From positions 1 through 64,000 of the forward strand of contig JAJFJQ010000066.1 of NCBI GenBank assembly GCA_021773835.1: a DNA stretch of 64,000 bases, in the 5' to 3' direction. The stretch's first letter is position 1. Every line of letters begins with the position of its first letter. The notes below the pieces were generated by a model. The model made no database searches. It was given only the letters and a program-made list of their open reading frames with translations, and was not told the DNA's origin. This document shows, piece by piece, positions 47,904 to 59,154 of this stretch. The position numbers and the translations under genes are program-made. This stretch comes from Gammaproteobacteria bacterium. GTDB taxonomy: Bacteria; Pseudomonadota; Gammaproteobacteria; Ga0077536.

Positions 47904-49975
47904 GCGAGCGACAAGGATTCTTGGTTGAAATCGGCACCGAAGAACTGCCACCCAAGGCACTATTGCCGCTCTCGCAGGCATTTTTGCGCGAAGTCACCAA
48001 CGGCTTCGACCGGCATAAGCTCGAATATGACGACGCACGTCCGTTTGCTACACCGCGCCGCCTTGCCGTTTTGGTCTCGAAACTTGCCGTACGCCAGGAC
48101 GATCAGAAGATCGAACGTCGCGGTCCGGCACTAAATGCCGCATTCGACGCCGATGGCAATCCAACTAAAGCAGCAATAGGGTTCGCCACCTCTTGTGGTG
48201 TCGAGGTGGCGGCACTCGGCCGTCTCAAAACTGATAAAGGCGAGTGGCTCAGCTTCAGTGCCGACATCGCAGGCCAGGACACCAGCGCGCTACTGCCCGA
48301 GATCGTTGAACAGGCACTGGGTGCGCTACCTATTCCGAAACCGATGCGCTGGGGCAGTGGCAATGCAGAATTCGTGCGACCGGTGCATTGGATTGTGATG
48401 CTGCTTGGCAAAGATCAAGTGAAAGCAAGCATTCTCGGTATCGAAAGCGGAAATAAAAGCCGCGGACATCGATTTCACGCACCGCAGGAAATCGAACTGG
48501 CGTCGACTGCGCAGTATCCAGATATTTTACAAGAGACTGGGTTCGTAACCGCAGATTTCGATAGTCGTCGCCAACAAATTGTACAACTCGCGAAGGATAC
48601 TGCAGCGCAGAATGACGGCCGAGCGGTAATTGACGATCAACTGCTCGACGAAGTTACGGCGTTAGTCGAATGGCCCGTCGCGGTATTTGGCAGCTTTGAT
48701 CAACACTTTCTAACGTTACCGCGTGAAGTCTTGATCGCGAGCATGCAAGACCACCAAAAATACTTCCCTATCGAGTCGTTCGATGGTGCGCTCACCAATA
48801 AATTCATAACCATTAGTAATATCGAAAGCATCGATCCCGATGCCGTTAGACGCGGCAACGAAAAAGTGATCAGGCCACGTCTAAGCGATGCAGCTTTTTT
48901 CTGGGACCAAGATCGAAAACTACGACTCGACGAACGCCTCCAACGTCTACAGGAGATCGTTTTTGAGAAACAACTGGGTAGCATCAAAGACAAAACCGAC
49001 CGGGTGGTGGTTCTCGCGCGAGCCTTAGCCCACGACTTCGACGCCTCACCGGAACACGCTGCCCGCGCGGCACTGTTGTCCAGGTGTGATCTCGTGAGCG
49101 ACATGGTCGGTGAATTTCCGGCGTTGCAAGGGTTAATGGGGAGCTACTACGCAGCCGCGGACGGCGAGGCGCAAGAGGTGGTGGACGCCCTGCGCGACTT
49201 TTATCGGCCGCGGTTCGCCGGTGATTCAATCCCGGCAAGCACGGTGGGGCGTTGCGTGGCCTATGCGGACAAACTCGACACCCTCGTTGGTATATTCGCG
49301 ATTGGCTCTGCACCAACAGGCGATAAAGATCCCTTTGCGCTCCGGCGTGCGGCACTTGGTTGTATCCGAACGGCACTGGAATCCAACTCAAGCGTCGGAT
49401 TTAGCGAATCGCTGCAACTCGCAAGCAACGGCTATGCGAATGTAATTGATACGAAAGACGTCGCGGCCGAGGTATTACAATTCATCATCGATCGAACCAG
49501 GGGATATTTCACTGAGCAAGAGATCCCGGGGTCTGTAATCGAAGCGGTGTTGGTCGTGTCCCAGAATAATCCCGCCGACATTCAACGCCGCATTGCTGCT
49601 GTTGCTGCGTTTCAAAAACTGCCCGAAGCGGCGGCGCTCGCCTCTGCCAATAAGCGCATCGCTAATATATTACGCAAAAACGCGACCGACCAGATCGCCA
49701 CAATCAACGAAGCTCTGTTTCAAGACCCAGCCGAGCGTACGCTTGCGGATCACATCGATTCCGTATCTAACTTGGCAGATGATTTTATTCAACGCGCAGA
49801 CCACACTGCATATCTAAAAACCCTCGCCGAATTGCACGACCCAATTAATCAATTCTTCGATGACGTAATGGTAATGTGCGATGACATAGAAGTTCGTGAC
49901 AATCGGATTGCACTGCTGACCAAGATCCGCGGCCTGTTCACTCGTGTCGCCGATGTCGCATACTTAAACGACTGA
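47900..49975 (+). CDS. glyS: glycyl-tRNA synthetase beta subunit
   Basis: 691-residue beta subunit needed for tRNA binding. It begins [14 protein letters not shown], with [29 protein letters not shown] near 452-480 (in part), a family hallmark, and a C-terminal DALR-type helical anticodon domain. Translationally coupled to glyQ. Confidence 0.98.
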   Translation: MSERQGFLVEIGTEELPPKALLPLSQAFLREVTNGFDRHKLEYDDARPFATPRRLAVLVSKLAVRQDDQKIERRGPALNAAFDADGNPTKAAIGFATSCGVEVAALGRLKTDKGEWLSFSADIAGQDTSALLPEIVEQALGALPIPKPMRWGSGNAEFVRPVHWIVMLLGKDQVKASILGIESGNKSRGHRFHAPQEIELASTAQYPDILQETGFVTADFDSRRQQIVQLAKDTAAQNDGRAVIDDQLLDEVTALVEWPVAVFGSFDQHFLTLPREVLIASMQDHQKYFPIESFDGALTNKFITISNIESIDPDAVRRGNEKVIRPRLSDAAFFWDQDRKLRLDERLQRLQEIVFEKQLGSIKDKTDRVVVLARALAHDFDASPEHAARAALLSRCDLVSDMVGEFPALQGLMGSYYAAADGEAQEVVDALRDFYRPRFAGDSIPASTVGRCVAYADKLDTLVGIFAIGSAPTGDKDPFALRRAALGCIRTALESNSSVGFSESLQLASNGYANVIDTKDVAAEVLQFIIDRTRGYFTEQEIPGSVIEAVLVVSQNNPADIQRRIAAVAAFQKLPEAAALASANKRIANILRKNATDQIATINEALFQDPAERTLADHIDSVSNLADDFIQRADHTAYLKTLAELHDPINQFFDDVMVMCDDIEVRDNRIALLTKIRGLFTRVADVAYLND

Positions 49976-49991
49976 TAGCTCTTACTATATT

Positions 49992-50528
49992 GTGCGCTTT
50001 CTGATCCTAGACAGAGACGGAGTGATCAATCACGATTCTCCGGAGTTTATTAAGTCGCCACAAGAATGGATCCCCATTCCGGGTAGTCTGCAGGCAATTT
50101 CACGGGCAAATCAGCTCGGCTTCCGCGTGGTGGTAATTTCCAATCAATCCGGTCTTGCGCGAGGTTTATTCGATATCGGCCAACTCAATCAGATCCACTC
50201 GACAATGCTCAGTGAAGTCGCGCATTTCGGCGGCCGCATCGACGCTATATTTTTCTGCCCGCATGGACCAGATGATGGTTGCAACTGCAGAAAACCGAAG
50301 CCAGGTCTGTTACTCGATTTGGCTCAGCGCTCAAAAGTCGACTGGTCTTCAACTTTCGTCGTGGGCGACCGCAGAACCGATATGCTTGCGGCAGATGCAG
50401 TCGGGGCACGAAAGATATTGGTCAAGACTGGCCACGGGATGGAGGCGGTAGGAGCGACGAAAGACCTTTCGGACATTATCGTGTGCGACGACCTTGCCAG
50501 CGCAGTCGATGAAATTTCGATGCTCTAG
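49992..50528 (+). CDS. gmhB: D-glycero-beta-D-manno-heptose 1,7-bisphosphate 7-phosphatase
   Basis: 178-residue HAD phosphatase of ADP-heptose synthesis for LPS core. The nucleophile motif is LDRDGVIN (Asp7, Asp9), SNQSGLARG follows, and the zinc loop CPHGPDDGCNCRKPKPG has the C-H-C-C ligands of GmhB. Motif 4 is VGDRRTDMLAA. It starts with GTG, 16 bp after glyS, in the frequent order glyS-gmhB-plsC. Confidence 0.95.
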   Translation: MRFLILDRDGVINHDSPEFIKSPQEWIPIPGSLQAISRANQLGFRVVVISNQSGLARGLFDIGQLNQIHSTMLSEVAHFGGRIDAIFFCPHGPDDGCNCRKPKPGLLLDLAQRSKVDWSSTFVVGDRRTDMLAADAVGARKILVKTGHGMEAVGATKDLSDIIVCDDLASAVDEISML

Positions 50529-50530
50529 CG

Positions 50531-51247
50531 ATGACCACCGCTAGATCAATTCTATTCTATCTTGGATTGCTTCCGGTGACTGTACTGTTCAGCTTACTAA
50601 GCTGGCTTATCCTGCCACTAGATCGCAAAACTCGATACAAAATTGTGACTCAATGGTCACGGTTTTCGCTCTGGTGGCTACGCATAACTTGCGGCGTCAG
50701 TTCGTCGATCAAGGGCCTGGAGAATATTCCCTCACGTCCGGCTGTGATTTTCTGTAAGCATCAATCCGCTTGGGAGACGATGGCGTTACAATTCATATTT
50801 CCACCTCAGGTCCAGGTGGTGAAACGCGAACTATTGTACGTGCCATTTTTCGGTTGGGGGCTTGCCAGTCTCAACCCCATCGCGATAGACCGCAGCGCCG
50901 GTGCCAAGGCCCTACGCCAAGTATTGCGCGTTGGTACGGAGCGAATTCGGGAAGGCTGGTGGGTGCTGCTATTTCCGGAAGGTACACGCACAGCCCTCGG
51001 GGACGTGCGTGAGTATTCCCCGAGCGCCGCGGCACTGGCTATCCGGGCAGATTGCATGCTCGTCCCAGTGGCACATAATGCTGGCGTGTTCTGGTCACGG
51101 AATGCATTGCGCAAAATGCGCGGCGAAATCCAACTAAGTATCGGCCCGGCGCTCGATAGCAAAGGAAAGTCGGCAGCCGAACTGACCGCCGAAGCAGTAA
51201 AGTGGATCGAGGCCCAATGCGCCGAGATGCCACAGAGCGTGACTTAA
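50531..51247 (+). CDS. plsC: 1-acyl-sn-glycerol-3-phosphate acyltransferase
   Basis: 238-residue membrane enzyme that acylates lysophosphatidate. One N-terminal membrane segment precedes the acyltransferase motifs: CKHQSAWE (HX4E in place of the usual HX4D), the block with PNPIAIDRS-like LNPIAIDRSAG, and FPEGTR. The HX4E form is known in the subgroup beside glyS-gmhB. It starts 2 bp after gmhB. Confidence 0.93.
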   Translation: MTTARSILFYLGLLPVTVLFSLLSWLILPLDRKTRYKIVTQWSRFSLWWLRITCGVSSSIKGLENIPSRPAVIFCKHQSAWETMALQFIFPPQVQVVKRELLYVPFFGWGLASLNPIAIDRSAGAKALRQVLRVGTERIREGWWVLLFPEGTRTALGDVREYSPSAAALAIRADCMLVPVAHNAGVFWSRNALRKMRGEIQLSIGPALDSKGKSAAELTAEAVKWIEAQCAEMPQSVT

Positions 51248-51398
51248 TGTTGGATCCCACGTGATCCTGACAAAGCTACGCCTCTTGAAGTTGCCCTGTC
51301 CCGTGTTGCCTGCACCGCCCGTTGGGACGGGTGCGAATTCACGCTATATTTAGGATAAGCGTATTGTTGTCGTGACGGCACGGCATAACTCCAATTGA

Positions 51399-52424
<1,026 letters not shown>

Positions 52425-52443
52425 GGCGCGCGCGCTCGGGACC

Positions 52444-53856
52444 TCAGACTTCGAGGTCGAGTTCCTTAATCTTTCGGGTCAAGGTGTTCCGGCCCCAGCC
52501 GAGCAGGCGCGCAGCATCTTGACGGCGACCTCGTGTCTGCGCCAAAGCGACGCGGATCATGATCCTTTCGAACCGGGGCACGGCTTCGTCCAATATCGGG
52601 GTCGTCGTTGACACGACTAGACGTTCCGCCCATTTTTTTAAGGTCGCCTCCCAGTCCTCTCCAGCTGGCGACGCCCCATTGCCGTCAATCATGCGCAATT
52701 CATCGGGTAGATCCTCGACATCGATCTCTTGCGCCGGGGCCATGATGGTTGCGCGACGGCAAACGTTCTCCAATTGTCGAACATTGCCAGGCCACTGGTA
52801 ACACGAAAAAAGATCGAGCGCCCCTGGGCGTAGGCGCTTTGCTTCGATATCGAGCTCTTGTGCGGTCATCATGAGAAAGTGCTCGGCTAATTCTGGGATA
52901 TCTTCGACGCGTTCGCGCAAAGCCGGCAGATGTAATCGGATAACGTTCAAGCGGTGGTAAAGATCTTCACGAAACGAACCGTCACTGACACGCGCATTTA
53001 GATCTTGGTGTGTGGCGGCAACAACTCTCACATCAACCTTTACCGATTGATGACCGCCAACTCGATAGAATTCTCCATCTGCGAGGACGCGCAACAGTCT
53101 GGTCTGCAGTGCGGCCGGCATATCGCCAATTTCATCTAGAAATAACGTCCCTGAATTAGCCTGCTCAAATCGCCCAAGGTGTTGACCCGTAGCGCCGGTA
53201 AATGCACCTTTTTCGTGTCCGAATAGTTCGGACTCCAACAACTCGCTCGGGATAGCGGCTGTATTAATTGCAACGAAAGGGCTATCACGACGCGGTGAGT
53301 GACGATGCAAAGCCTGCGCCACAAGTTCTTTTCCAGTTCCACTTTCTCCGGTGAGCAATACCGTCATATTAGATTTAGACAGTCGCCCAATCGCCCTAAA
53401 CACCTCTTGCATCGCCGGAGCCGAACCAATCAGCGTAGCCTCGGTTGCGGCTGCTGGTGATGGGCCATCGACCATTTGCAATTGCGGCGCGTTCTTCACC
53501 GCACGACTGACAATTGCAACTGCATCATCAACATCGAACGGTTTAGGAAGGTACTCAAACGCCCCTCCTTGAAATGCCGCAACTGCCCGGTCTAGGTCCG
53601 CATACGCCGTCATGATAATGACTGGAAGGTCCGGATAGTTTTGGTTAACGTGGTCGAGTAAGGCCATACCGTCCGTTCCCGGCATCCGAATGTCGGTGAC
53701 GATAGCATCAGGTTCGACCTTACGAAGCCGCGCAATGACTTTATCGGCCTCATCAAAGCTGCGGGTTTTAATCTCGGCTTGTGCCAAGGCCCTTTCCAAT
53801 ACCCACCGTATCGCGTGATCATCGTCTACGATCCAGACTTCGTGTTGATGAGTCAT
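52444..53856 (-). CDS. ntrC: nitrogen regulation protein NR(I) (NtrC)
   Basis: 470-residue sigma-54 activator. The receiver domain has acidic D11-D13 and phospho-acceptor Asp55 (VTDIRMPG). The central AAA+ domain has Walker A GESGTGKE and the sigma-54 contact loop GAFTGA. The C-terminal Fis-type helix-turn-helix is [21 protein letters not shown] 53856 overlaps the ntrB stop by 4 bp (ATGA), so the two are coupled. It should act on the NtrC boxes at 54938-54954 and upstream of glnA. Confidence 0.98.
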   Translation of the reverse strand: MTHQHEVWIVDDDHAIRWVLERALAQAEIKTRSFDEADKVIARLRKVEPDAIVTDIRMPGTDGMALLDHVNQNYPDLPVIIMTAYADLDRAVAAFQGGAFEYLPKPFDVDDAVAIVSRAVKNAPQLQMVDGPSPAAATEATLIGSAPAMQEVFRAIGRLSKSNMTVLLTGESGTGKELVAQALHRHSPRRDSPFVAINTAAIPSELLESELFGHEKGAFTGATGQHLGRFEQANSGTLFLDEIGDMPAALQTRLLRVLADGEFYRVGGHQSVKVDVRVVAATHQDLNARVSDGSFREDLYHRLNVIRLHLPALRERVEDIPELAEHFLMMTAQELDIEAKRLRPGALDLFSCYQWPGNVRQLENVCRRATIMAPAQEIDVEDLPDELRMIDGNGASPAGEDWEATLKKWAERLVVSTTTPILDEAVPRFERIMIRVALAQTRGRRQDAARLLGWGRNTLTRKIKELDLEV

Positions 53857-54938
53857 TTTCCGACCTCTATCGGTAACCAAACGGTAAATTCCGTATGCCC
53901 TGGCTCACTCTTAAAGCCAATTAACCCGCCATGACTGTTGATCATCGATTGGGCCAACGGCAGACCCAAACCCGATCCGTCCGCATGACCCGACACCATC
54001 GGGAAAAATATGCTCTCAGATATCTCGGGGGCAACCCCAGTTCCGCTATCAATGACATCGATGCGCATTACCAAGGTGTGGACTTTGTCACCAATCGTGA
54101 AATTTCTATCTGCCCGACTACGAACGGTAATCGTCGCGTCAATCCCCTCGATCGCGCGTACGGCATTGCGGACCAAATTCAAAAACGCTTGAATCAATCG
54201 GTCGCGGTCGCCCTTTATCTCCGGCAGGCTGGGATCATAATCGCGCACAATTTTGATGGCGCCTGTATGCTCCGCCTCGACTAACTGGTTGACCTGTTCG
54301 AGCACCTCATGGATATTCACCTGGCCGACCTCAGGACGTTCTCGCGGGCCAAGCATCTTGTCGACCAGCGTGCGTAGACGGTCCACCTCCCCGATAATTA
54401 TTTGCGTATATTCCGCCTGACGCTGATCTTCAAGCTCTCGTTCTAACAATTGCGCCGCACCCCGGATCCCACCCAACGGGTTTTTCACTTCGTGGGCCAA
54501 ACCGCGCATTAGCGCCGAGGTCACATGGTTTTGTCTGATCATGTTCTCTTCAAGTTGGATCCGCTGATGCCTTTCAACGCTCGCAATTTCAATCACCGCT
54601 TTCACTTCACCGTCGCCGCTTGCGTCCCACGGTGAAACGGTAAAATCAACAACGATTGGATGCATGTTTAGTGGTGTTAGCACCATATCGCGTTCGGTAA
54701 ACGAACGGCCCTCCGCGAATACCCGCGCAATGATTTGAAGAAATTCGCAGCCGCCGGCGATAACCTCGCGCAATTGCCGCCCAACGAGTTTTGTCGCGCT
54801 CTGGGCCAATAGGCTTTCCGCCGCCGGGTTGACTTGGATAATGCCCAACCCCGGGTCGACGACCATTACCGACGTCGCAAGCGCCCCAATTAGGGTGCTT
54901 TCACTCTCCTGGGAATGCTCGCGTGGGCTAATCATCAT
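53853..54938 (-). CDS. ntrB: nitrogen regulation sensor kinase NR(II) (NtrB)
   Basis: 361-residue soluble histidine kinase that phosphorylates NtrC at low nitrogen and is controlled by PII. It has a PAS domain (about 15-120), phospho-accepting His149 (GLAHEVKNPLGGIRGAAQLL) and an HATPase domain (NLVRNAVRAIE, GLGLPLAQSMI). No membrane segments. The start codon overlaps the last base of an NtrC-box-like palindrome (54938-54954). A gap of 251 bp separates it from the DUF4124 gene. Confidence 0.97.
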   Translation of the reverse strand: MMISPREHSQESESTLIGALATSVMVVDPGLGIIQVNPAAESLLAQSATKLVGRQLREVIAGGCEFLQIIARVFAEGRSFTERDMVLTPLNMHPIVVDFTVSPWDASGDGEVKAVIEIASVERHQRIQLEENMIRQNHVTSALMRGLAHEVKNPLGGIRGAAQLLERELEDQRQAEYTQIIIGEVDRLRTLVDKMLGPRERPEVGQVNIHEVLEQVNQLVEAEHTGAIKIVRDYDPSLPEIKGDRDRLIQAFLNLVRNAVRAIEGIDATITVRSRADRNFTIGDKVHTLVMRIDVIDSGTGVAPEISESIFFPMVSGHADGSGLGLPLAQSMINSHGGLIGFKSEPGHTEFTVWLPIEVGK

Positions 54939-54954
54939 GCACTATTATGGTGCA
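54938..54954. promoter_or_regulatory. NtrC-box-like palindrome at the ntrB start
   Basis: TGCACTATTATGGTGCA is a near-perfect 17-bp palindrome fitting the NtrC operator TGCACY-N5-RGTGCA at all conserved bases. Its last base is the A of the ntrB ATG. In E. coli the glnL promoter is repressed by NtrC bound beside it, so autorepression of ntrBC is likely. A weak TTGAAC-N17-TAATTG (minus strand, 55010-55038) could be the promoter. Confidence 0.7.
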
Positions 54955-55189
54955 TATCGTCGATGTTGTTTTGATCCGCCATTTAGAACCGCCATTCGCA
55001 ATGCTAAATCAATTACTTAAAGATCCCCCATAGTTCAAAAAGGGGATATGGATAGCGGAGTAATACAACGCAAGATCCGGACCAGATCGCGCAGGTAACG
55101 CGTGCGGTAACACCCTAGTTCAGGAAACCGCCATTGAGTGTTAGCGCCGGTCCCGTCGATCTGACGGCAACGTGGTTCAGCTATTGGTG

Positions 55190-55720
55190 TTAGGGCGCGG
55201 CTCTATTGACTGATTGCTTATGGACGAAGAATGTCGTGATAGGCGAGCGCATAACGACCTTCCCTTCTGGGGTCGATATAACGGCTTGGAGCGTGTGCGC
55301 CCCCCGATCTACGGATTCCAAGGTAAAGTTTGTTTTACGGCCTGGCTCGCCGACGCCTTGCCCATCAAATAACAACTGTAACCTGTGGCCGGATCCCGAC
55401 TGCAGATGCGGTTGGGCGCTGATCGCAACCTTAACATTCGCAACGTTGTTACGAATCGTTTGCTCATCGGCCGGCTGTGTAATGGTCAACGATTTATATT
55501 TTACGGCACCCGGCTTTTCCGTTTTGGATTGCGTACGGCCACTTGGCAATGGTTGCGACGGCACGATAGTCGGTTCCTCGACAACGACCTTTTCAGAACC
55601 CGGTCCCGCCGTATCCGAATACACCACATTCCCTTCGCTATCTTTCGAACGGTAAATATCCGCCGCCTGCGCACTCACCGTGAGCATGCCGATCAGGGTT
55701 ATGTAAGCCAGCTGTTTCAT
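55190..55720 (-). CDS. DUF4124 domain-containing protein
   Basis: 176-residue exported protein. A signal peptide (about 1-19, ending SAQAA) precedes the DUF4124 domain (DIYRSKDSEGNVVYSDTAGPG). A Pro/Ser-rich linker and a C-terminal Ig-like beta domain (TLESVDRGAHTLQAVI) follow. It often lies between glnA and ntrBC. Function unknown. ATG 55720 is chosen, with the signal peptide directly after it. Confidence 0.88.
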   Translation of the reverse strand: MKQLAYITLIGMLTVSAQAADIYRSKDSEGNVVYSDTAGPGSEKVVVEEPTIVPSQPLPSGRTQSKTEKPGAVKYKSLTITQPADEQTIRNNVANVKVAISAQPHLQSGSGHRLQLLFDGQGVGEPGRKTNFTLESVDRGAHTLQAVISTPEGKVVMRSPITTFFVHKQSVNRAAP

Positions 55721-55873
55721 ATTATCAGCATAGACAACCAATACCGGGTGAACAAGGCCCGCATTGCCGGATCCCGGCGTCCAATAACGCGGTCTTCAGA
55801 AACTTTGACAGCGCTGCGGTCGCAGCGTTCCCCAATGATGCAGGTACCTTTGCAGGGGGTGACGATTGCTAGC

Positions 55874-55900
55874 AAAAAAAACCCCTGCCGGGGGCAGGGG
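55874..55900 (-). terminator. Rho-independent terminator of glnA
   Basis: On the minus strand CCCCTGCC-CCC-GGCAGGGG, an 8-bp GC-rich stem, is followed by eight T's. It begins 23 bp past the glnA stop. Confidence 0.92.
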
Positions 55901-55923
55901 TCTAGGTTATACGAAGCGCAATC

Positions 55924-57333
55924 TTAGACGCTGTAGTACAGGTCGTATTCGATCGGATGAGTCGTCATCCGTAGCGCGGTTACTTCTTCCATCTTGAGGT
56001 CGATATAAGCATCGATGCAATCATCCGAAAATACGCCACCCGCTTTAAGAAAGTCGCGATCCGAGTCTAATGATTCCAACGCTTGGTCAAGGCTGTAACA
56101 AACCGTTGCAATGTCCTTTTCCTCTTCCGGACTCAGGTCATATAGATCTTTGTCCATCGCAGAACCCGGATCGAGTTTGTTTAAAATGCCGTCCAGTCCC
56201 GCCATCATCAATGCCGTGAAAGTGAAGTAAGGGTTACCAGCAGAATCGGGGAATCGCACTTCGATGCGCCGCGCTTTCGGGCTCGAGACCCACGGAATAC
56301 GGATCGATGCTGAGCGGTTACGGGCCGAATACGCCAACAAAGTCGGGGCCTCGAAGCCTGGCACCAATCGCTTGTAACTATTCGTCGATGCATTGGTAAA
56401 TGCATTAAGTGCACGGGCATGTTTGATAATGCCGCCGATGTAGTGCAATGCCGTATCCGACAAGCCGCCATAGCCGTCACCGGCAAAGATATTCTCACCA
56501 CCCTTAGAGAGCGATTGATGCACGTGCATGCCGTTACCGTTGTCACCAACCAAAGGCTTGGGCATAAATGTCGCCGTTTTGCCGAACGTGTGCGCGACAT
56601 TGTGCACGGCGTATTTCAAGATCTGTAGCGTATCCGCACGCTTTACCAGCGTATCAAAGCGCGTCCCGATTTCGCATTGCCCCGCGGTTGCAACTTCATG
56701 GTGATGAACTTCGACGGGTAGCCCCATCGACTCCATCACCAGACACATCGCCGATCGCAAATCCTGTAAGGAATCAACCGGCGGTACGGGAAAATACCCA
56801 CCCTTAACTCCCGGCCGGTGGCCAATGTTGCCGTCTTCAAAGACCTTCTCCGAATTCCACGAGCTCTCGTCTGAGTCAACTTCGAAGAATGACCCGCGCA
56901 TTTCTATGCTCCAACGAACGTCATCGAAGACAAAAAACTCTGGTTCCGGACCGAAATAGGCAGCGTCCCCAACCCCGGTTGAACTCAAATATGCCTCAGC
57001 GCGTTTCGCCAATGAGCGCGGACAACGGTCATAACCAGCACCCGTAGTCGGCTCAACCACGTCACAGCGTAAATTCAAGGTTTTTTCTTCAAAGAAGGGA
57101 TCAACAACTGCGGTAGTGAGATCCGGCATCAAGATCATGTCCGATTCATTAATGCCCTTCCAGCCTGCGATCGACGAACCGTCAAACATTTTTCCGTCTT
57201 CAAGCATTTCGTCATCGCACACGCTTGCCGGAATCGTGACGTGCTGTTCTTTACCTTTGGTATCGGTAAAGCGTAGGTCGACGAAGCGGACATCTTCGTC
57301 TTTTATCGTCTTAAGGACATTATCAACTGACAT
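55924..57333 (-). CDS. glnA: glutamine synthetase, type I
   Basis: 469-residue dodecameric enzyme making glutamine from glutamate and ammonia. It has the GSI metal and ATP motifs ([23 protein letters not shown]) and the adenylylation site Tyr near 398 (DLYDLSPEE), so it is GlnE-controlled. A sigma-54 promoter (57492-57507) and NtrC-like sites (57516-57573) lie upstream, and a strong terminator downstream. It heads the block glnA-DUF4124-ntrB-ntrC. Confidence 0.98.
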   Translation of the reverse strand: MSVDNVLKTIKDEDVRFVDLRFTDTKGKEQHVTIPASVCDDEMLEDGKMFDGSSIAGWKGINESDMILMPDLTTAVVDPFFEEKTLNLRCDVVEPTTGAGYDRCPRSLAKRAEAYLSSTGVGDAAYFGPEPEFFVFDDVRWSIEMRGSFFEVDSDESSWNSEKVFEDGNIGHRPGVKGGYFPVPPVDSLQDLRSAMCLVMESMGLPVEVHHHEVATAGQCEIGTRFDTLVKRADTLQILKYAVHNVAHTFGKTATFMPKPLVGDNGNGMHVHQSLSKGGENIFAGDGYGGLSDTALHYIGGIIKHARALNAFTNASTNSYKRLVPGFEAPTLLAYSARNRSASIRIPWVSSPKARRIEVRFPDSAGNPYFTFTALMMAGLDGILNKLDPGSAMDKDLYDLSPEEEKDIATVCYSLDQALESLDSDRDFLKAGGVFSDDCIDAYIDLKMEEVTALRMTTHPIEYDLYYSV

Positions 57334-57491
57334 TTTCTTAATTCCTCCAACACGTATGTCGTCTGTTTTTTTAATCGTTCTTAGTGGTCAACACGGTGTT
57401 CGTGCATCCGCGCATACACCGATTCGAACCAACATTGCGAGCCCTTCCAGGCATGCGGCGCCCTATAGAGAACCGGCTACAAGGTTAGCTG

Positions 57492-57507
57492 TGCATAAAA
57501 TGTGCCA
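57492..57507 (-). promoter_or_regulatory. sigma-54 promoter of glnA
   Basis: On the minus strand TGGCACATTTTATGCA has the -24 TGGCAC and -12 TGCA elements with GG and GC 10 bp apart. It differs from the consensus at one position. Start is expected near 57482, giving a ~150-nt leader before glnA. Confidence 0.75.
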
Positions 57508-57515
57508 GCACTATA

Positions 57516-57573
57516 CCGCCATTTTGGTGCGTATCCACGACCGTACCCAGAACTCACGCATTATTTCGGTGCG
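57516..57573 (-). promoter_or_regulatory. two NtrC-like sites upstream of glnA
   Basis: On the minus strand CGCACCAAAATGGCGG (57516-57531) and CGCACCGAAATAATGCG (57557-57573) resemble the NtrC operator TGCACC-N5-GGTGCA with three to five mismatches. They are about 42 bp, four helical turns, apart. Their centres lie near -41 and -83 from the expected start. E. coli glnA has weak sites at similar positions. Confidence 0.5.
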
Positions 57574-57595
57574 AACAGTCCTCGATATGCACCGT

Positions 57596-58846
57596 TTAGG
57601 TGCGGACAGCCTGACCGAGCCGGTACTCGCCCGCATAAAGTTGCGCGCTCGTCTCGCGTTCGCGTGCGAGATGGACTTCACCACCATCGATCAACACCTC
57701 CGCCGGGCGTGGGCGCGCGTTGTAATTCGACGCCATAACGAACCCGTAGGCACCGCAATCCATCAATGCGATGAGATCGCCGCTAGAGGCAGCCAAACTT
57801 CGATCACGGGCGAGGAAATCGCCGCTCTCGCACACTGGCCCGACGATGTCCACGACCTGCTCTTCTCCGCCAACATTCACAGGCAGCACATTGTGGTGCG
57901 CTTGATATAGCGCCGGTCGGATCAACTCCGTCATCGCAGCATCACAAATCGCGAATGTTTTCCGTGGCGTCTGCTTAATATATTGCACGCGGCTTAGCAA
58001 CGCTCCTGCGGCACCCACTATTGAGCGTCCCGGTTCGATGACGATTTCGTATCGCGCATCGATAGTCTGGCAAATCCCCCGAACGTACGCCTCAATCGCT
58101 GGTGGTGATTCATCGCTATAGGCGATCCCCAGGCCCCCGCCGATATCGATATGATCAACCTCGATGTTTTCACCGGCCAGTGAATCAACCAACTTCATAA
58201 CCCGCTTCGCTGCATCAACTATCGGTTCAAGCGCAGTCAGCTGTGACCCGATATGGCAGGCAACCCCGGCAACTCGCAAACTCGAAAAGGACGCAACCCG
58301 ACGATATACGTCCATTGCGTCGGCCATTGGAATTCCGAACTTATTCTCGTTCAATCCAGTCGCGATATAGGGATGTGTATCCGCATCGACATCCGGGTTC
58401 ACTCTTATTGCAACGGGTGCAATGAGGCCCCGTGAGGCTGCGACCTGCGCGAGTAATTCCAGCTCTTCAATAGACTCAACATTGAAACACGCGATGCCAG
58501 CTTCGAGCGCCTGCTCCAGCTCGGCGCGGGTCTTACCGACACCGGCAAAGGTTACCGTCTGCTGATTTCCGCCTGCCGCGCCGACGCGCTCCAGCTCGCC
58601 GGCGGAGACGATATCGAAGGCCGTCCCAAGGCGCGCAAGCACATCGAGTATCGCCAAGTTTCCGTTCGCCTTAACGGCGTAACATACACGGTGGCGACGC
58701 CGACCAAACGCCGCCCTATAGGCCTTGAAATTTGATTCAATAATCGCTCGTGAGTAAACGTAACACGGTGTACCGTGAGTATCCGCGATAGACGCCAAGG
58801 GGACGTCCTCGACGTAAAGTCGACGATCCTGATAATGAAACGACAC
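57596..58846 (-). CDS. lysA: diaminopimelate decarboxylase
   Basis: 416-residue PLP enzyme (alanine racemase fold) that makes lysine from meso-diaminopimelate. PLP Lys59 lies in YAVKANGN; later motifs are HIGSQ, GGGLG, EPGRSIVG and CESGDFLARDR. Start GTG 58846 is chosen because earlier starts lie inside lptM; the gap to lptM is then 11 bp. The lptM-lysA order is common in Gammaproteobacteria. Confidence 0.96.
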   Translation of the reverse strand: MSFHYQDRRLYVEDVPLASIADTHGTPCYVYSRAIIESNFKAYRAAFGRRRHRVCYAVKANGNLAILDVLARLGTAFDIVSAGELERVGAAGGNQQTVTFAGVGKTRAELEQALEAGIACFNVESIEELELLAQVAASRGLIAPVAIRVNPDVDADTHPYIATGLNENKFGIPMADAMDVYRRVASFSSLRVAGVACHIGSQLTALEPIVDAAKRVMKLVDSLAGENIEVDHIDIGGGLGIAYSDESPPAIEAYVRGICQTIDARYEIVIEPGRSIVGAAGALLSRVQYIKQTPRKTFAICDAAMTELIRPALYQAHHNVLPVNVGGEEQVVDIVGPVCESGDFLARDRSLAASSGDLIALMDCGAYGFVMASNYNARPRPAEVLIDGGEVHLARERETSAQLYAGEYRLGQAVRT

Positions 58847-58857
58847 GGGTTCTACGC

Positions 58858-58992
58858 CTAGAAGTTGGCGTTCTCCGCGCTCGCATCGTACGGTAGGTAC
58901 AGGTCGCCTTTTTGCCCACAACCTGACACAAACAGAATAATTAGTACTATGGCGATTACGGTCATCGGCCGTCTTGGCGTTCGGATCGGCAT
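58858..58992 (-). CDS. lptM: LPS translocon maturation chaperone LptM (YifL)
   Basis: 44-residue lipoprotein. The signal peptide ends at the lipobox VSGC (Cys25), followed by the family signature GQKGDLYLP. LptM assists disulfide maturation of the LptD/E LPS translocon at the outer membrane. ATG 58992 has GAGGA about 10 nt upstream. It lies 11 bp before lysA. Confidence 0.92.
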   Translation of the reverse strand: MPIRTPRRPMTVIAIVLIILFVSGCGQKGDLYLPYDASAENANF

Positions 58993-59154
58993 GTTTTTAG
59001 TTTCCTCGGCACACAGGCCAATGTTCACGCGGAACGTCAAGGTCAGCCGCAACGGTGAGCGATTGCCCCTGCGTGATCGACGCCCCGAAACTAGCGCGCC
59101 GCAGTTAAATCAGCGCCCGCTGTATGATACGGTTTTCGGCCGCATCTGCCTACG

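Noticed and set aside
55025-55046. CCCC...GGGG hairpin upstream of ntrB
   Set aside because: The stem is only four to five pairs and lacks a T-run; not reported as a terminator.
57116-57910. 264-codon plus-strand frame across the glnA promoter and lysA 3' end
   Set aside because: It crosses a sigma-54 promoter and is antisense to glnA and lysA; the product has no known motif.
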